Shown piece by piece: positions 40,527 through 49,283 of a DNA stretch of 64,000 bases. The notes under the pieces were generated by a model. That model had not been told where the DNA came from, ran no database searches, and worked only from the letters and a program-made list of their open reading frames with translations. Where the stretch lies: assembly GCA_964196195.1 (NCBI GenBank), contig CAXMSE010000049.1:28168-92167 (forward strand). The letters are read 5' to 3'. The position numbers and the translations under genes were made by a program. This stretch comes from OFTM10 sp964196195. Its GTDB lineage: Bacteria; Actinomycetota; Acidimicrobiia; Acidimicrobiales; Aldehydirespiratoraceae. How positions within the stretch are numbered: the first letter of the stretch is position 1; every line of letters begins with the position of its first letter.

Positions 40527-40532
40527 AGGCTA
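40527..40532 (-). promoter_or_regulatory. -10 box TAGCCT of tgt
   Basis: TAGCCT ends 8 nt before the tgt GTG. It supports the chosen start and a near-leaderless transcript. It lies in the divergent gap shared with the gene at 40610. Confidence 0.5.
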
Positions 40533-40609
40533 GGCGCCGTCCCCCTGAATGTCTGCGGCCGCTGGCATCAACCGATCTGCCTACGTGTGGTGTGATTAGG
40601 TATCGGCAC

Positions 40610-42403
40610 ATGCGCCATCTCAGCCTTGTACTCCTGGTTTCATGCCTGGCGATGAGTTGCAGCGGCAATTCACCCGCCGCTCCTTCGGGCACCGGCGGAG
40701 ATTCGACGACCTCGTCGGCTCCAGAGAATCGGTCAACGTCGACCACCGTGGAGGCGTCGAGTCCTCTACCCGGCCAGTCGTCCGATTGCCCATCACCCGA
40801 CTCTGAGCGGGGAGTGCAGCCCACCGAGGGTGGAACTGCCACGGCAACGCTGCGACCCCTCGACCATCCCCTGCTGGCGAGGGTCGACATCGAACTCGGC
40901 GACGGCTCATACCCCCTCGTTACCCTCGTCGGCCCCTCCGACACCCGCACCATCGCGGTTCCTGACTCTGCCGGCGCAGAGATCTCTCTCCTCCTGGCCG
41001 GAATGCGTGCCGACAGCTCATACACCGTCGAAATCAGGATTCTCGGTTCGGATTGTGAAACCGTCGAGCGGCTCGATGATCTGGTCCTCAGAACCGGCCC
41101 ACTCCCAACCGATCTGCCCGAGATGTCTTTGATTGCAAGCGACCCGGAACGCATGGCGCCGGGCTTCACCCTGTTCAACCTCATCGATCTCCGTGAGGAT
41201 TTCGGGGCCAGCGACGGAGACGAGGAAGGCCTGCCACCGCCGGCCGGCTGGATCTTCATCGTCGACGAAGAAGGCAAAATCGTCTGGTACCACCAGGAGG
41301 CCCACCCGATCGGCGACACCCGCATGCTCGCGGATGGGTCGATCCTCTTCGAGTTCAACGACACCGCAGCGCGTCGCATCGATCTGGAAGGCAATGTGCT
41401 CGATGAATGGGCCGGTTCGATCATCACGGGCCGCTTCGCCCTCGATGCTCACGGCCGACAGGTCGTGGGTGATTCACCGATCATGGTGGATATCGATTCC
41501 ATGCATCATGAACAGGCCGTTCTGCCCGACGGCACCCACGCCACCCTCACGACCGAACTCAGGGTGCTCGACGGGTTCTCGGAACCTCAATGTGGGGAAG
41601 ACCCGTCCACCTTCGACGGCAGCTACCATCTGATCGGCGATATCGCCACCGTCTTCGATCCCGAATCAGGCGAGGTCCTCTCCGAATTCAACCTCTTCGA
41701 CTACTTCGATCCGAGAGCCAACCCTGCCGCCTTCAACCTTTGCGGGCTGCCTTTCGATTTCGTCTTTCCGAACTGGCTCTATCGAGGGGTCGACGACGAG
41801 GCACGCGACTGGACCCACGCCAACGCCATCGAGGTAGACGAGACAAGCAACGCGCTTCTGGTCTCGATCCGTCACCTCGACTCCATCATCGCCCTGCGCT
41901 GGAAGGATGACGCGAACGGGGTGGCAGGCGACCTTCTCTGGCACAGCGGTCCACTAGGCGACCTCGCATTGACGAGTGGCGACTGGCATCTCCACCAGCA
42001 TGCGCCCGAGATCCAACCCGACGGTTCCTTGCTCGTCTACGACAATGGCAACAACCGCGACGGCCGAGGTACACCGGATGCGCCTCTGTACAGCAGGGCG
42101 GTCATCTACGACATCGATGTCGACGCCCGATCGATCGACCAACGATGGGAGTACCGCAGCAACCGCAGCGGCGAGCTGCTCTTCGCTGGGTTCGTCGGAG
42201 ATGCCGACCGACTCGAGAACGGCAACATCCTCATCACCAACGGTGGAATCAACGGGACGTCTGATGGCCGGCTGTCGGCCCAGATCGTGGAGGTGGATCC
42301 GTCACCGACATCGGGAGGTGATGTCGTATTCAGCTTCGAGGTGAACGGTGGACCCGGCTGGATCGTCTATCGCAGCCAACGGGTGCCCTCGGCATTCGGC
42401 TGA
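40610..42403 (+). CDS. Arylsulfotransferase-like lipoprotein
   Basis: Resembles bacterial ASST family proteins, beta-propellers that move sulfate groups between phenols. The N-terminus looks like a lipoprotein signal: a short basic start, a hydrophobic core and Cys12 or Cys17 in LVSC or AMSC. A Ser/Thr-rich linker reaches about residue 60. A beta-sandwich-like part and then the propeller follow. DWTHANAIE and the HLHQHAPEIQPDGSLLVYDNG stretch are typical of ASST repeats. No biochemical partner is nearby. I chose the ATG at 40610 because it starts the signal sequence. Confidence 0.75.
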   Translation: MRHLSLVLLVSCLAMSCSGNSPAAPSGTGGDSTTSSAPENRSTSTTVEASSPLPGQSSDCPSPDSERGVQPTEGGTATATLRPLDHPLLARVDIELGDGSYPLVTLVGPSDTRTIAVPDSAGAEISLLLAGMRADSSYTVEIRILGSDCETVERLDDLVLRTGPLPTDLPEMSLIASDPERMAPGFTLFNLIDLREDFGASDGDEEGLPPPAGWIFIVDEEGKIVWYHQEAHPIGDTRMLADGSILFEFNDTAARRIDLEGNVLDEWAGSIITGRFALDAHGRQVVGDSPIMVDIDSMHHEQAVLPDGTHATLTTELRVLDGFSEPQCGEDPSTFDGSYHLIGDIATVFDPESGEVLSEFNLFDYFDPRANPAAFNLCGLPFDFVFPNWLYRGVDDEARDWTHANAIEVDETSNALLVSIRHLDSIIALRWKDDANGVAGDLLWHSGPLGDLALTSGDWHLHQHAPEIQPDGSLLVYDNGNNRDGRGTPDAPLYSRAVIYDIDVDARSIDQRWEYRSNRSGELLFAGFVGDADRLENGNILITNGGINGTSDGRLSAQIVEVDPSPTSGGDVVFSFEVNGGPGWIVYRSQRVPSAFG

Positions 42404-42422
42404 CCAACAGAAGCGACATGGG

Positions 42423-43811
42423 TCAGCGAGGCGCGTCCGGCTCTCCCAGGTCCCAGAACAGGCCGGCCATGATCCGCAACGCATCTCGTGTGATCCAGTC
42501 GAGGATGTGCTCGTTCGGAGCGTGCTGGGAGCACCCACCGTAAGAGTGGGGAACCCAGAGAGTGGGGAGTCCGAGCAGGTCGGCGAACACATCGTTGGGA
42601 AGCGAACCACCGAGATTGGGAAGCACTGCCGGGGGACGGCCACACGTCTCGGCGATCGACGCGGCTGCCCAACGCGCCCACGGATGCTGGGGGTCGAGTC
42701 TGGTGGCCATCATCGGTTCGTGAGGTCTCGTGATCTCGATCCGAGAGAATCCGGCGTCGTCGAGATGTCGGCGGAGACCAGCCAGCATTTCGTCGGGATC
42801 ACACGGCACCACGAAACGCATCTGACAGTGGGCGCGGGCGTTGGGTGGCACCGCGTTGGCTGGTTTGTCCGGATTGCCGGTGGTGAAAGCGAGAACCTCG
42901 AAGCTGTTCCAGCCGTATACCTGTTCGGGGGCGTTGAGCCCGGGTTCGCCCCAGGTCGTATCGATCTCAGGTGCATCGGCACCAGCTCCGATCTCGAGGT
43001 CTCGGATGGCGTCGCTGATCGAGGATGGGATGGGTGGGGGCCTCAACTCGGGCACGAGGATCTCACCGGTGGCGGTGGTGATGGTGGCGATGGCGTGAGC
43101 GAGGATGATTCCGGGATTGGCGAGAAGACCGCCCCAATTGCCTGAATGATGACCTCCGGCGCGTAGATCAAGGCTGAGGTCGAAGTTGAGGGCGCCTCTG
43201 GTGCCCATGAATACCGTGGGGCGATCCGGTGAGAGTCGCGGCCCATCCGACGCAAGGAGCACGTCGGCTCTCAACAGGTCCCGGTTGGCCACACAGAACT
43301 CGCGCAGACCCGGCGAGCCCGTCTCCTCGCCGGTCTCGACCACGAAGATCATGTTGTAACCAAGACGACCTCGCTCGCCGATGACGGCTTCGATAGCGGC
43401 CAGATTGACGGAGTGCTGGCCCTTGTTGTCGGCGGTTCCTCGCCCGTACCAACGCTCGCCGACCTTTTCGAGGCGCCACGGTGACAGGCCATCGTCCCAC
43501 TGATCGTCGTAGCCTCGTACCACATCGCCGTGCCCGTACCCGAACACCGTGAGGAGGTCGTCGCCCTCGTGACGGTGGGCCACGAGGAACGGCGGTTCGG
43601 CTTCGCCGAGCGGATTGTCGAACACCCGACATGAGAAGCCCAGCTTCTCGAATGTCGGGGTCATCTCGTCTTCGAGGTAGCGGAGCAGGTCTGGTCGGCG
43701 CTGCGGGTCCTGACTCTCGGTGGGAATAGCGACCCGCCGCGAGAGCGCCTCGAAGAACCCATCACTGTCGAAATGCCGTTCGACCCGGGCTATTGCACTA
43801 TTGCGAGACAT
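42423..43811 (-). CDS. M20-family metallopeptidase
   Basis: Zinc-dependent amino- or carboxypeptidase, or amidohydrolase. The metal ligands are in place: His in FGYGHGD, Asp in GRGTADNKGQ, Glu-Glu in VETGEETGSPG, and the final His in GGCSQHAPNEH. The length of 462 residues fits dipeptidase-type M20 proteins with an inserted dimer domain. It follows the VOC gene by 13 nt, so both share a promoter. The substrate is unknown. Confidence 0.9.
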   Translation of the reverse strand: MSRNSAIARVERHFDSDGFFEALSRRVAIPTESQDPQRRPDLLRYLEDEMTPTFEKLGFSCRVFDNPLGEAEPPFLVAHRHEGDDLLTVFGYGHGDVVRGYDDQWDDGLSPWRLEKVGERWYGRGTADNKGQHSVNLAAIEAVIGERGRLGYNMIFVVETGEETGSPGLREFCVANRDLLRADVLLASDGPRLSPDRPTVFMGTRGALNFDLSLDLRAGGHHSGNWGGLLANPGIILAHAIATITTATGEILVPELRPPPIPSSISDAIRDLEIGAGADAPEIDTTWGEPGLNAPEQVYGWNSFEVLAFTTGNPDKPANAVPPNARAHCQMRFVVPCDPDEMLAGLRRHLDDAGFSRIEITRPHEPMMATRLDPQHPWARWAAASIAETCGRPPAVLPNLGGSLPNDVFADLLGLPTLWVPHSYGGCSQHAPNEHILDWITRDALRIMAGLFWDLGEPDAPR

Positions 43812-43824
43812 CAGTCGGTGGACC

Positions 43825-44316
43825 TCAATTGGTTAGGAGTCCGAGCTCCTGGAGGTGTACTTCGGTGGAGTCGACGAGCTCTGCATCGGACAGTGAGAGG
43901 TCGATCCCGAAACGACACGGCTGGGCGACGGGCCACGGCGTATCGACGAAGAACTCGACCCGGTTGGCCTCGGGATCGCAAACGTAGACCGACCACGTGG
44001 ACCCGTGGCTGACGGTTTCGATGTTGTCGACGCCGGCCTCCATCGCCTCCTCGTGGAAAACGCGCAGATCAGCCAGCGAAGCGATCCGGAACGCGATGTG
44101 GTCGAGCAGGGCGTCGGATGAGGGTTCCCGCTCTGCCTGTCGCAGCACCACCTGATGGTGCTCCTCGGGGTCCTGGCTCAGGAACACCATCTCGCCATCG
44201 CCCCTCTTCGCCGATCGATCCGTCACCTCGAAGCCGAGCAGGCCGGTATAGAAGCGCTCCATCGGACCGAGGTCGTCGACCACAACCTCGAGATGACTCA
44301 ACTGTGCCCATCCCAT
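43825..44316 (-). CDS. VOC-family extradiol-dioxygenase-like protein
   Basis: Two beta-alpha-beta-beta-beta modules. His8, His73 and Glu121 form a 2-His-1-carboxylate metal site as in extradiol dioxygenases and glyoxalases. The length of 163 residues suits a one-domain enzyme of this superfamily. The reaction cannot be told. It is the first gene of a two-gene unit with the M20 peptidase and has a clear -10 box 6 nt before the ATG. Confidence 0.8.
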   Translation of the reverse strand: MGWAQLSHLEVVVDDLGPMERFYTGLLGFEVTDRSAKRGDGEMVFLSQDPEEHHQVVLRQAEREPSSDALLDHIAFRIASLADLRVFHEEAMEAGVDNIETVSHGSTWSVYVCDPEANRVEFFVDTPWPVAQPCRFGIDLSLSDAELVDSTEVHLQELGLLTN

Positions 44317-44322
44317 GGGATG

Positions 44323-44328
44323 AATCTA
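44323..44328 (-). promoter_or_regulatory. -10 box TAGATT of VOC-M20 unit, leaderless
   Basis: TAGATT ends 6 nt before the ATG at 44316, the same spacing seen at def, rarA and aroB. Confidence 0.5.
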
Positions 44329-44366
44329 GCGCAGCGACGTCCCCGTGGGGACGTGAGCGACGCCCA

Positions 44367-45404
44367 TCAGCCCGCGGTCTCGAGGGTGACCGTATCGATT
44401 TCCGCGCCATCGAAGATTTCCAAAACGACCGCCGTCTCCATCGTCGATCCGACATCCACCTCCACGCCGGACAGTGTCAAGCGCAGCGTGTCGGGGGAAA
44501 GCCATTCTCCAGTGACACTCACTCCGGGTGGTGGTGAAATGACCTTGAAGGATCCATCGTCATCGTAGGTCACCTCCAAACGGGTTCCATCAGACAGCCT
44601 GATGACGATCCAGCCATTAACGGAACCCCGGGCGAAAGCCTGCACCGCTTGGGCGTCGCCCCCGAAGCCCAGCGTCAGCACAGTGTTGCCATCCGAGCTC
44701 GATGCGGCGAACGACGTCAGGTCAACCGCGGCCTTCGCTTCACCCGCATTGAAGCCGTCGGCGGTTCGGTCACTGATGATCCGGTCGAAGTCGAACCACA
44801 TCTCCCAGTCGTCGGTGGCATCTGCAGTAGACCAGTCAGCCACAGCGGGGGCCAGAGATTCCGCCGGTCCAGCCGGCTCGACTTCTGACAGGCCGCCCTC
44901 CGCCTTGTTGTCGACGCCTGATGTGGGATCGGCGTCCTCAGCACCTACTTCGTCTGTGACTGGCCTGCTGACGTCGGTAGCGACCTTCCCGTCATCACCA
45001 CGATCCCAGTTGGACACACCGAATATCAGCCCGATGGCGAGGACCGTGGCTCCGGCAAACGCAATAGGAACCTTGGCGGGATTCTTGGACAGGTCTGACT
45101 GAATGCTGTCGAGTACCTCGGTTTCGCCTTCCTCTTCTCGTTCTCTCCTGCTGTTCCCAGCGAGAAACCCGTGTCCCTCAGAGCGTCTAGGAGGCTCGAC
45201 ACTTTTGCCGCGGTCGGCATCATCGGAGTCCGAAGAGTGCGACGAGCTGGGGTCGCGGCCCTCCAGATGACTCTTGACAGGGGCGCCCTCACCACCGTGG
45301 GTCTCCGCCAACTTCGAGCCGTCGGGCAGGGTGATGTCGACATGGAGATCGTCCTCCGACGGAAATTCACCACCGGACCCCGCAGTGTTCTCATCTCCTG
45401 GCAT
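44367..45404 (-). CDS. Single-pass membrane protein of unknown function
   Basis: 345 residues in three parts. A hydrophilic, strongly charged N-terminus (1-110) is followed by one membrane helix (about 112-130). The outer C-terminal part has an acidic linker (130-185) and a folded domain of about 150 residues rich in beta strands. I recognise no family. With a positively charged stretch just before the helix, the C-terminus is probably outside. A GGGGGA Shine-Dalgarno lies close to the ATG. Confidence 0.75.
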   Translation of the reverse strand: MPGDENTAGSGGEFPSEDDLHVDITLPDGSKLAETHGGEGAPVKSHLEGRDPSSSHSSDSDDADRGKSVEPPRRSEGHGFLAGNSRREREEEGETEVLDSIQSDLSKNPAKVPIAFAGATVLAIGLIFGVSNWDRGDDGKVATDVSRPVTDEVGAEDADPTSGVDNKAEGGLSEVEPAGPAESLAPAVADWSTADATDDWEMWFDFDRIISDRTADGFNAGEAKAAVDLTSFAASSSDGNTVLTLGFGGDAQAVQAFARGSVNGWIVIRLSDGTRLEVTYDDDGSFKVISPPPGVSVTGEWLSPDTLRLTLSGVEVDVGSTMETAVVLEIFDGAEIDTVTLETAG

Positions 45405-45434
45405 GTTTCCCCCGCTCGCGTACTCGTCGCCCGG

Positions 45435-45440
45435 ACTCTA
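45435..45440 (-). promoter_or_regulatory. Possible -10 box TAGAGT of the 345-residue membrane protein
   Basis: TAGAGT lies 30 nt before the ATG at 45404. It would give a leader of about 24 nt that includes the GGGGGA ribosome site. Confidence 0.35.
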
Positions 45441-45496
45441 ATTGCCGACGAGACCATCGACTTCCAGCCCTGAGAGTGACATCTTTTGAGGCGAGG

Positions 45497-45524
45497 TGTC
45501 CTTTTCGGCGAGACTCGTTCGTAG
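45497..45524 (+). promoter_or_regulatory. Possible ECF-type promoter of the ABM-DGPF-sigma operon
   Basis: TGTCCT followed after 17 nt by CGTAG stands 60 nt before the ABM gene. The spacing and the TGTC/CGT cores resemble promoters of ECF sigma factors, which often control their own operon. This is a guess from two short motifs. Confidence 0.3.
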
Positions 45525-45583
45525 GGGATGTATCAGCACGGTGCTGGGGCGCGAGCAGCGTCGGTCACGAAAGAGGTAACACG

Positions 45584-45889
45584 ATGTCGAAGGTTTCGAT
45601 GATGGGCACGATGACGTGCCAAGACGGCAAGGACGAGGAGATGGAGGCGGCGATGAGAGCGATGGTCGAAGCAGCTCGTCAGGAGCCCGGCGTCGAGATC
45701 TACTCCTATCACCGCGGCGAGGGCAACGAGTTCTCATTCTTCGGGCTGATGACCGATCAGGAGGCGCTGCAGAACCACGGCCAGACCGATGCGATGAAGG
45801 CAGCGATGGAGAGCATCGGACCAGTGATGGCAGGTCCACCTCAGATGTCGTCGGGCACGCCGTTCGCCGCCATCGGTTTCGAAATCTGA
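45584..45889 (+). CDS. ABM-domain protein (putative quinol monooxygenase family)
   Basis: 101 residues with the ferredoxin-like fold of antibiotic-biosynthesis monooxygenases: a strand with the MMGTMTCQDGKDEEME start, a helix, and the GVEIYSYHRGEGNEFSFF strands. AGAGG lies 9 nt before the ATG and supports this start. The frame is open upstream but lacks a ribosome site there. First gene of a three-gene unit with a DGPF protein and an ECF sigma factor. The substrate is unknown. Confidence 0.8.
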   Translation: MSKVSMMGTMTCQDGKDEEMEAAMRAMVEAARQEPGVEIYSYHRGEGNEFSFFGLMTDQEALQNHGQTDAMKAAMESIGPVMAGPPQMSSGTPFAAIGFEI

Positions 45890-45902
45890 GCACGGGACAC
45901 TC

Positions 45903-46289
45903 ATGAGCCAGTACCTGTTGTCGACATATTCCGTCGAGAGCGAAGACGCCCCTGAGATGCCGTCGCCCGACGACATGCAGCAGATGATGCAGGGGATCAT
46001 CGCCCTCGAAGCCGAAATGGATGCCACCGGGACATTCGTTTTCGGCGGCCACCTTCACGGGCCCGACGCGGCAACCGTCGTGAAGCAAGAAGATGCCGAG
46101 GCGATCATGACCGACGGCCCATTCGTCGAAGCCAAGGAGCACATCGCCGGGTTCTACATCATCAACGCCGACGATCTCGATGCCGCTCTTGGGTGGGCGG
46201 GGAAGGTATCTGCGTGTGTGAATCGTCCCATTGAGGTACAGCCGTTCGCGGCCACGGGACGGGTCGCCGATCAGATGCCCGACGCCTGA
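45903..46289 (+). CDS. YCII/DGPF-domain protein
   Basis: 128 residues with the diagnostic TDGPFVEAKEHIAGFYII stretch (DGPF at about residues 64-67). DGPF proteins are the conserved partners of ECF42-type sigma factors, whose gene follows here after 5 nt. Its role is not established; it may be an enzyme or a modulator of the sigma factor. It stands 13 nt after the ABM gene. Confidence 0.88.
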   Translation: MSQYLLSTYSVESEDAPEMPSPDDMQQMMQGIIALEAEMDATGTFVFGGHLHGPDAATVVKQEDAEAIMTDGPFVEAKEHIAGFYIINADDLDAALGWAGKVSACVNRPIEVQPFAATGRVADQMPDA

Positions 46290-46294
46290 CGACA

Positions 46295-47560
46295 GTGGCC
46301 GGCAAAGCGGCCCGCGTGGATCCCGGCCCGGTCGAAACCATCCGTCGCATCGAGGCTGTGTTTCGTGACGTCTACGGCCAGGCCGTGGCGACTCTGGTCC
46401 GCGTCTTCGGCGACATCACGCTCGCGGAAGACGCAGTCCAGCACGCGTTCGTCGTGGCCGCCGAGCGATGGGGGCGCGATGGCATCCCGCCGAACCCCGC
46501 GGGTTGGATCGTCACGACCGCGCGAAACCGTGCCATCGATCAACATCGCCGTACGACACGGGGCCGCGAGTTGGAGAGCGAGGCGGGCGATGCCTCGGAT
46601 GGGGGGCCCGATCCGTTCGGCGAAGCGCTACAGGAGGAAGAACCAGTGCCCGACGATCGGCTTCGGCTCATCTTCACGTGCTGTCACCCTGCGCTGCGCA
46701 TCGAGCACCAGGTAGCCCTGACCCTGCGACTGCTCGGGGGTCTGACCACCGAGGAGATCGCTCGTGGATTCCTGGTGACCGAGCCTCCGATGGCGAGGCG
46801 GCTGGGCCGGGCGAAATACAAGATCAAGGCGGCCAAGATCCCCTATCGAGTGCCCGCCCAGTCCGATCTTGCACAGCGATTGAAGCCCGTCCTCTCGGTG
46901 GTCTACCTGATCTACAACGCCGGTACCGGCGAGCTCACGGAGCGGGCGATGTTGCGGAGAGAAGCCGTTCGCCTGGGGCGCGCCCTGGTGATCTTGGTGC
47001 CCGACGAACCCGAGGCGGCCGGACTCCTGGCGCTCATGCTGCTGAACGAGTCCAGAGTTCACGCCCGCAACGTCGACGGGGCGCTCGTCCTGCTGCGCGA
47101 CCAGAACCGGTCGAGGTGGGACCGCGACCTGATCAGCGAAGGACATTCCCTCGTCCGGGAGTGCGTTCGTCGGGGCCGGCCTGGCCCGCTCCAACTCCAA
47201 GCGGCGATCCAGGCCGTGCACTGCAGCGCCGAGACATTCGAGGCGACCGACTGGCCCCAGATCGTCGCCCTCTACGACCATCTAATTTCCGTCCTGCCCA
47301 CGCCCGTGGTGGCCCTCAACCGGGCGATCGCCGTCTCGGAGACCGATGGCCCCGCGGCAGCGTTGGAAGAACTCGACCTCATCGCAATCGAACTCGATGG
47401 ATACTCCTCCCTGCACGCGGCCCGGGCCGCAACCCTTAGAAGTCTCGGGAGAATCGCCGAGGCGACCGATGCCTACTCACGCGCAGCCGAGTTGGCCGAC
47501 AGCAGCGCCGACCGGAAGTACTTCACCGAGCAGATCCAGGAACTGGGACTAGCTCGCTGA
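46295..47560 (+). CDS. ECF42-type sigma factor with C-terminal extension
   Basis: RNA polymerase sigma factor. Region 2 includes LAEDAVQHAFVVAAERW and PNPAGWIVTTARNRAIDQHRR; region 4 includes LTLRLLGGLTTEEIARGFLV. About 230 further residues form a helical, TPR-like extension that marks the ECF42 group, which has no classical anti-sigma factor. The start is GTG at 46295. With the DGPF gene just upstream this is a typical ECF42 module. Its signal is unknown; the extension is thought to control activity. Confidence 0.9.
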   Translation: MAGKAARVDPGPVETIRRIEAVFRDVYGQAVATLVRVFGDITLAEDAVQHAFVVAAERWGRDGIPPNPAGWIVTTARNRAIDQHRRTTRGRELESEAGDASDGGPDPFGEALQEEEPVPDDRLRLIFTCCHPALRIEHQVALTLRLLGGLTTEEIARGFLVTEPPMARRLGRAKYKIKAAKIPYRVPAQSDLAQRLKPVLSVVYLIYNAGTGELTERAMLRREAVRLGRALVILVPDEPEAAGLLALMLLNESRVHARNVDGALVLLRDQNRSRWDRDLISEGHSLVRECVRRGRPGPLQLQAAIQAVHCSAETFEATDWPQIVALYDHLISVLPTPVVALNRAIAVSETDGPAAALEELDLIAIELDGYSSLHAARAATLRSLGRIAEATDAYSRAAELADSSADRKYFTEQIQELGLAR

Positions 47561-47607
47561 GCAGACCAGTGCCATCGGTCGAGGCATATGTCATGCCGTG
47601 TCACCAG

Positions 47608-47630
47608 CACCTCCTGATTAGGGCGAGGTG
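47608..47630. terminator. Hairpin between convergent genes
   Basis: CACCTC and GAGGTG can pair across an 11-nt loop between the sigma factor stop and the convergent deazaflavin gene. There is no T-run, so termination is uncertain. Confidence 0.25.
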
Positions 47631-47645
47631 ACGGACCGACGACGA

Positions 47646-48002
47646 CTAGCTCAAGACCAGGTTTGCGACGTTCAGCGCGCCGGTTTCGACGGTGGAGGTC
47701 ACGGTGCGCTTGCGGCCGCCGACCCATACCGATGCGCCGGGTTGGGCCTCGAGGTTCTTCATCCACTGCGACTTGTCACGTACGGTGCTGACCTTGATGT
47801 GACGCCCGAATCGAGTCGCTACGAGTGGCACCTGGCGGGGTTGGCCCGACGTCCGGCCCGTGGTCTCGAGCACGACCAGACCGAAGCCGATTGGCAGAGG
47901 GGTTCCGAGACCGGCCCTGACCGCAGGCACCGTGAGCTGGTTGAGGGCGCGGAAACTCTTGCGGACGAGATCGGTGTGAAGGGTGTTGAGTGCACTACGC
48001 AT
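47646..48002 (-). CDS. Deazaflavin (F420)-dependent nitroreductase-family protein
   Basis: 118 residues resembling the Ddn/FDOR-B split-barrel proteins. The signature VVLETTGRTSGQPRQVPLVA and the WMKNLEAQPGASVWVGG strand contact the F420 tail in the family. These enzymes use F420H2, a cofactor common in actinomycetes, to reduce diverse compounds. The substrate is unknown. The ATG at 48002 has a TAGTGT box 10 nt upstream. Confidence 0.82.
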   Translation of the reverse strand: MRSALNTLHTDLVRKSFRALNQLTVPAVRAGLGTPLPIGFGLVVLETTGRTSGQPRQVPLVATRFGRHIKVSTVRDKSQWMKNLEAQPGASVWVGGRKRTVTSTVETGALNVANLVLS

Positions 48003-48012
48003 GAAGCATCCA

Positions 48013-48018
48013 ACACTA
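48013..48018 (-). promoter_or_regulatory. -10 box TAGTGT of the deazaflavin gene
   Basis: TAGTGT ends 10 nt before the ATG, predicting a leader of 3-4 nt. Confidence 0.4.
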
Positions 48019-48091
48019 CGGACACCGCAGCCATTCCGCGGGGCTAGATGAATTGTCGTGGACGGAGTGCACGGAGTGGGAAGGTGGACGC

Positions 48092-49048
48092 ATGACCCGC
48101 AAACTCATCATCGATACCGACCCTGGAGTCGACGATGCCATCGCGATCCTGATGGCCTTGGAGACGTCCCTGCTCGATGTGATCGGCCTCACCACCGTGT
48201 TCGGCAACGCTTCGACCGACGTCACCACCACCAACGCGCTCATTCTGCTCGAGGTCGCGGGTCGAAGCGACATACCTGTCGCGCGCGGAGCGTCCAAGCC
48301 GATCGCATCGGAGTACATCGGCCCAGTGCCCCAAGTCCACGGCCACAACGGCCTTGGCGATGCTCCGCTAACCGCACCAACCATCGCGCCGACCACACAG
48401 TCCGCCTCCGACTTTCTCTTTGCCAAGGTCGCGGAACAACCCGGTGAGATAACCCTTCTCGCGCTCGGGCCGCTCACCAACCTTGCTCAAGCACTTCGAC
48501 AGCACCCCGAACTGCCGGCATTGGTGGACGAGATCGTCATCATGGGCGGCAACGCCCTCGTCCCCGGGAATGCCACACCGGTCGCCGAAGCCAACATCAA
48601 CAATGATCCCGAGGCCGCCGACCTCGTACTCGGCGCCGACTGGGCCGTCACCATGGTCGGGCTCGACGTCACCCACAAGATCAATCTCAGCGGCTCTGCG
48701 ATCAGGCGGATCACCGAAGCCGACAATCCGGCGTCGAGACTGCTCGCCGATGCTCTTCCGCTCTACCAGGACTTCTTCGAAACAAGGATGGGCATCGACG
48801 GAATCTTCGTCCACGACCCGACCACGATCGCCTACCTGCTCGACCCCGCGGCCTTCGCCACAGAGGCATGGCCAATCCGCGTTGAAACCGAGAGCTTCAG
48901 TCGAGGAAAGACCTGGCCCAACATCGGCAACACCGACGAGAGCACCCCACCAGCTTGGCGAGGCCGGCCGAGTGTCAACGTCTGCACATCCGTCGACAGC
49001 CAGCGAGTCGTCGACCTCGTCGCCGACCTGCTTATCCCGAGCTCGTAG
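48092..49048 (+). CDS. Nucleoside hydrolase (inosine-uridine preferring type)
   Basis: Cleaves the N-glycosidic bond of ribonucleosides. The calcium-binding DTDPGVDD motif at residues 8-15 is perfect and the later HDPTTIAYLL stretch carries the catalytic-site His. I chose the ATG at 48092 (318 residues), with GGAAGGTGG upstream. A nucleoside-type ABC importer lies 4 kb downstream, so the two could serve one salvage route, but they are on opposite strands. The preferred base is not readable. Confidence 0.9.
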   Translation: MTRKLIIDTDPGVDDAIAILMALETSLLDVIGLTTVFGNASTDVTTTNALILLEVAGRSDIPVARGASKPIASEYIGPVPQVHGHNGLGDAPLTAPTIAPTTQSASDFLFAKVAEQPGEITLLALGPLTNLAQALRQHPELPALVDEIVIMGGNALVPGNATPVAEANINNDPEAADLVLGADWAVTMVGLDVTHKINLSGSAIRRITEADNPASRLLADALPLYQDFFETRMGIDGIFVHDPTTIAYLLDPAAFATEAWPIRVETESFSRGKTWPNIGNTDESTPPAWRGRPSVNVCTSVDSQRVVDLVADLLIPSS

Positions 49049-49210
49049 CTCAGGATCAGGTGCCTAGCTCGACCGGATGGCAGGAGATCTGGGCCAAGAC
49101 CGCAACTGCTCCGAAGAAGGCCCCGGCCGCCAGACCACCCGCGGCCGCGACACGAAATCCGCTCGCCAACAGGATTCGTACGCCTCGCAAACCCGAGGGA
49201 AGTCTCCAAA

Positions 49211-49245
49211 TCCCCCATACGGGGGAGGAGAGATCCCCCGGGGTA
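49211..49245. promoter_or_regulatory. Palindromic C/G tracts before two-component operon
   Basis: TCCCCC-N4-GGGGGA at 49211-49226 is a clear inverted repeat, and a second one, ATCCCCCGGGGTA, follows at 49233-49245. They lie 38-73 nt before the ATG at 49284. C-tract/G-tract palindromes of this type often serve as operators of LuxR-type response regulators in actinomycetes; this would fit self-control of the operon, but a transcript hairpin is also possible. Confidence 0.5.
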
Positions 49246-49283
49246 GTGATGACCTGCCCGGCCCAACCACAGACAATGAAGGC

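Noticed and set aside
40519..41427. 303-residue N-terminal extension of the tgt frame
   Set aside because: It is the antisense shadow of the arylsulfotransferase-like gene. Conserved Tgt sequence begins at the GTG at 40518.
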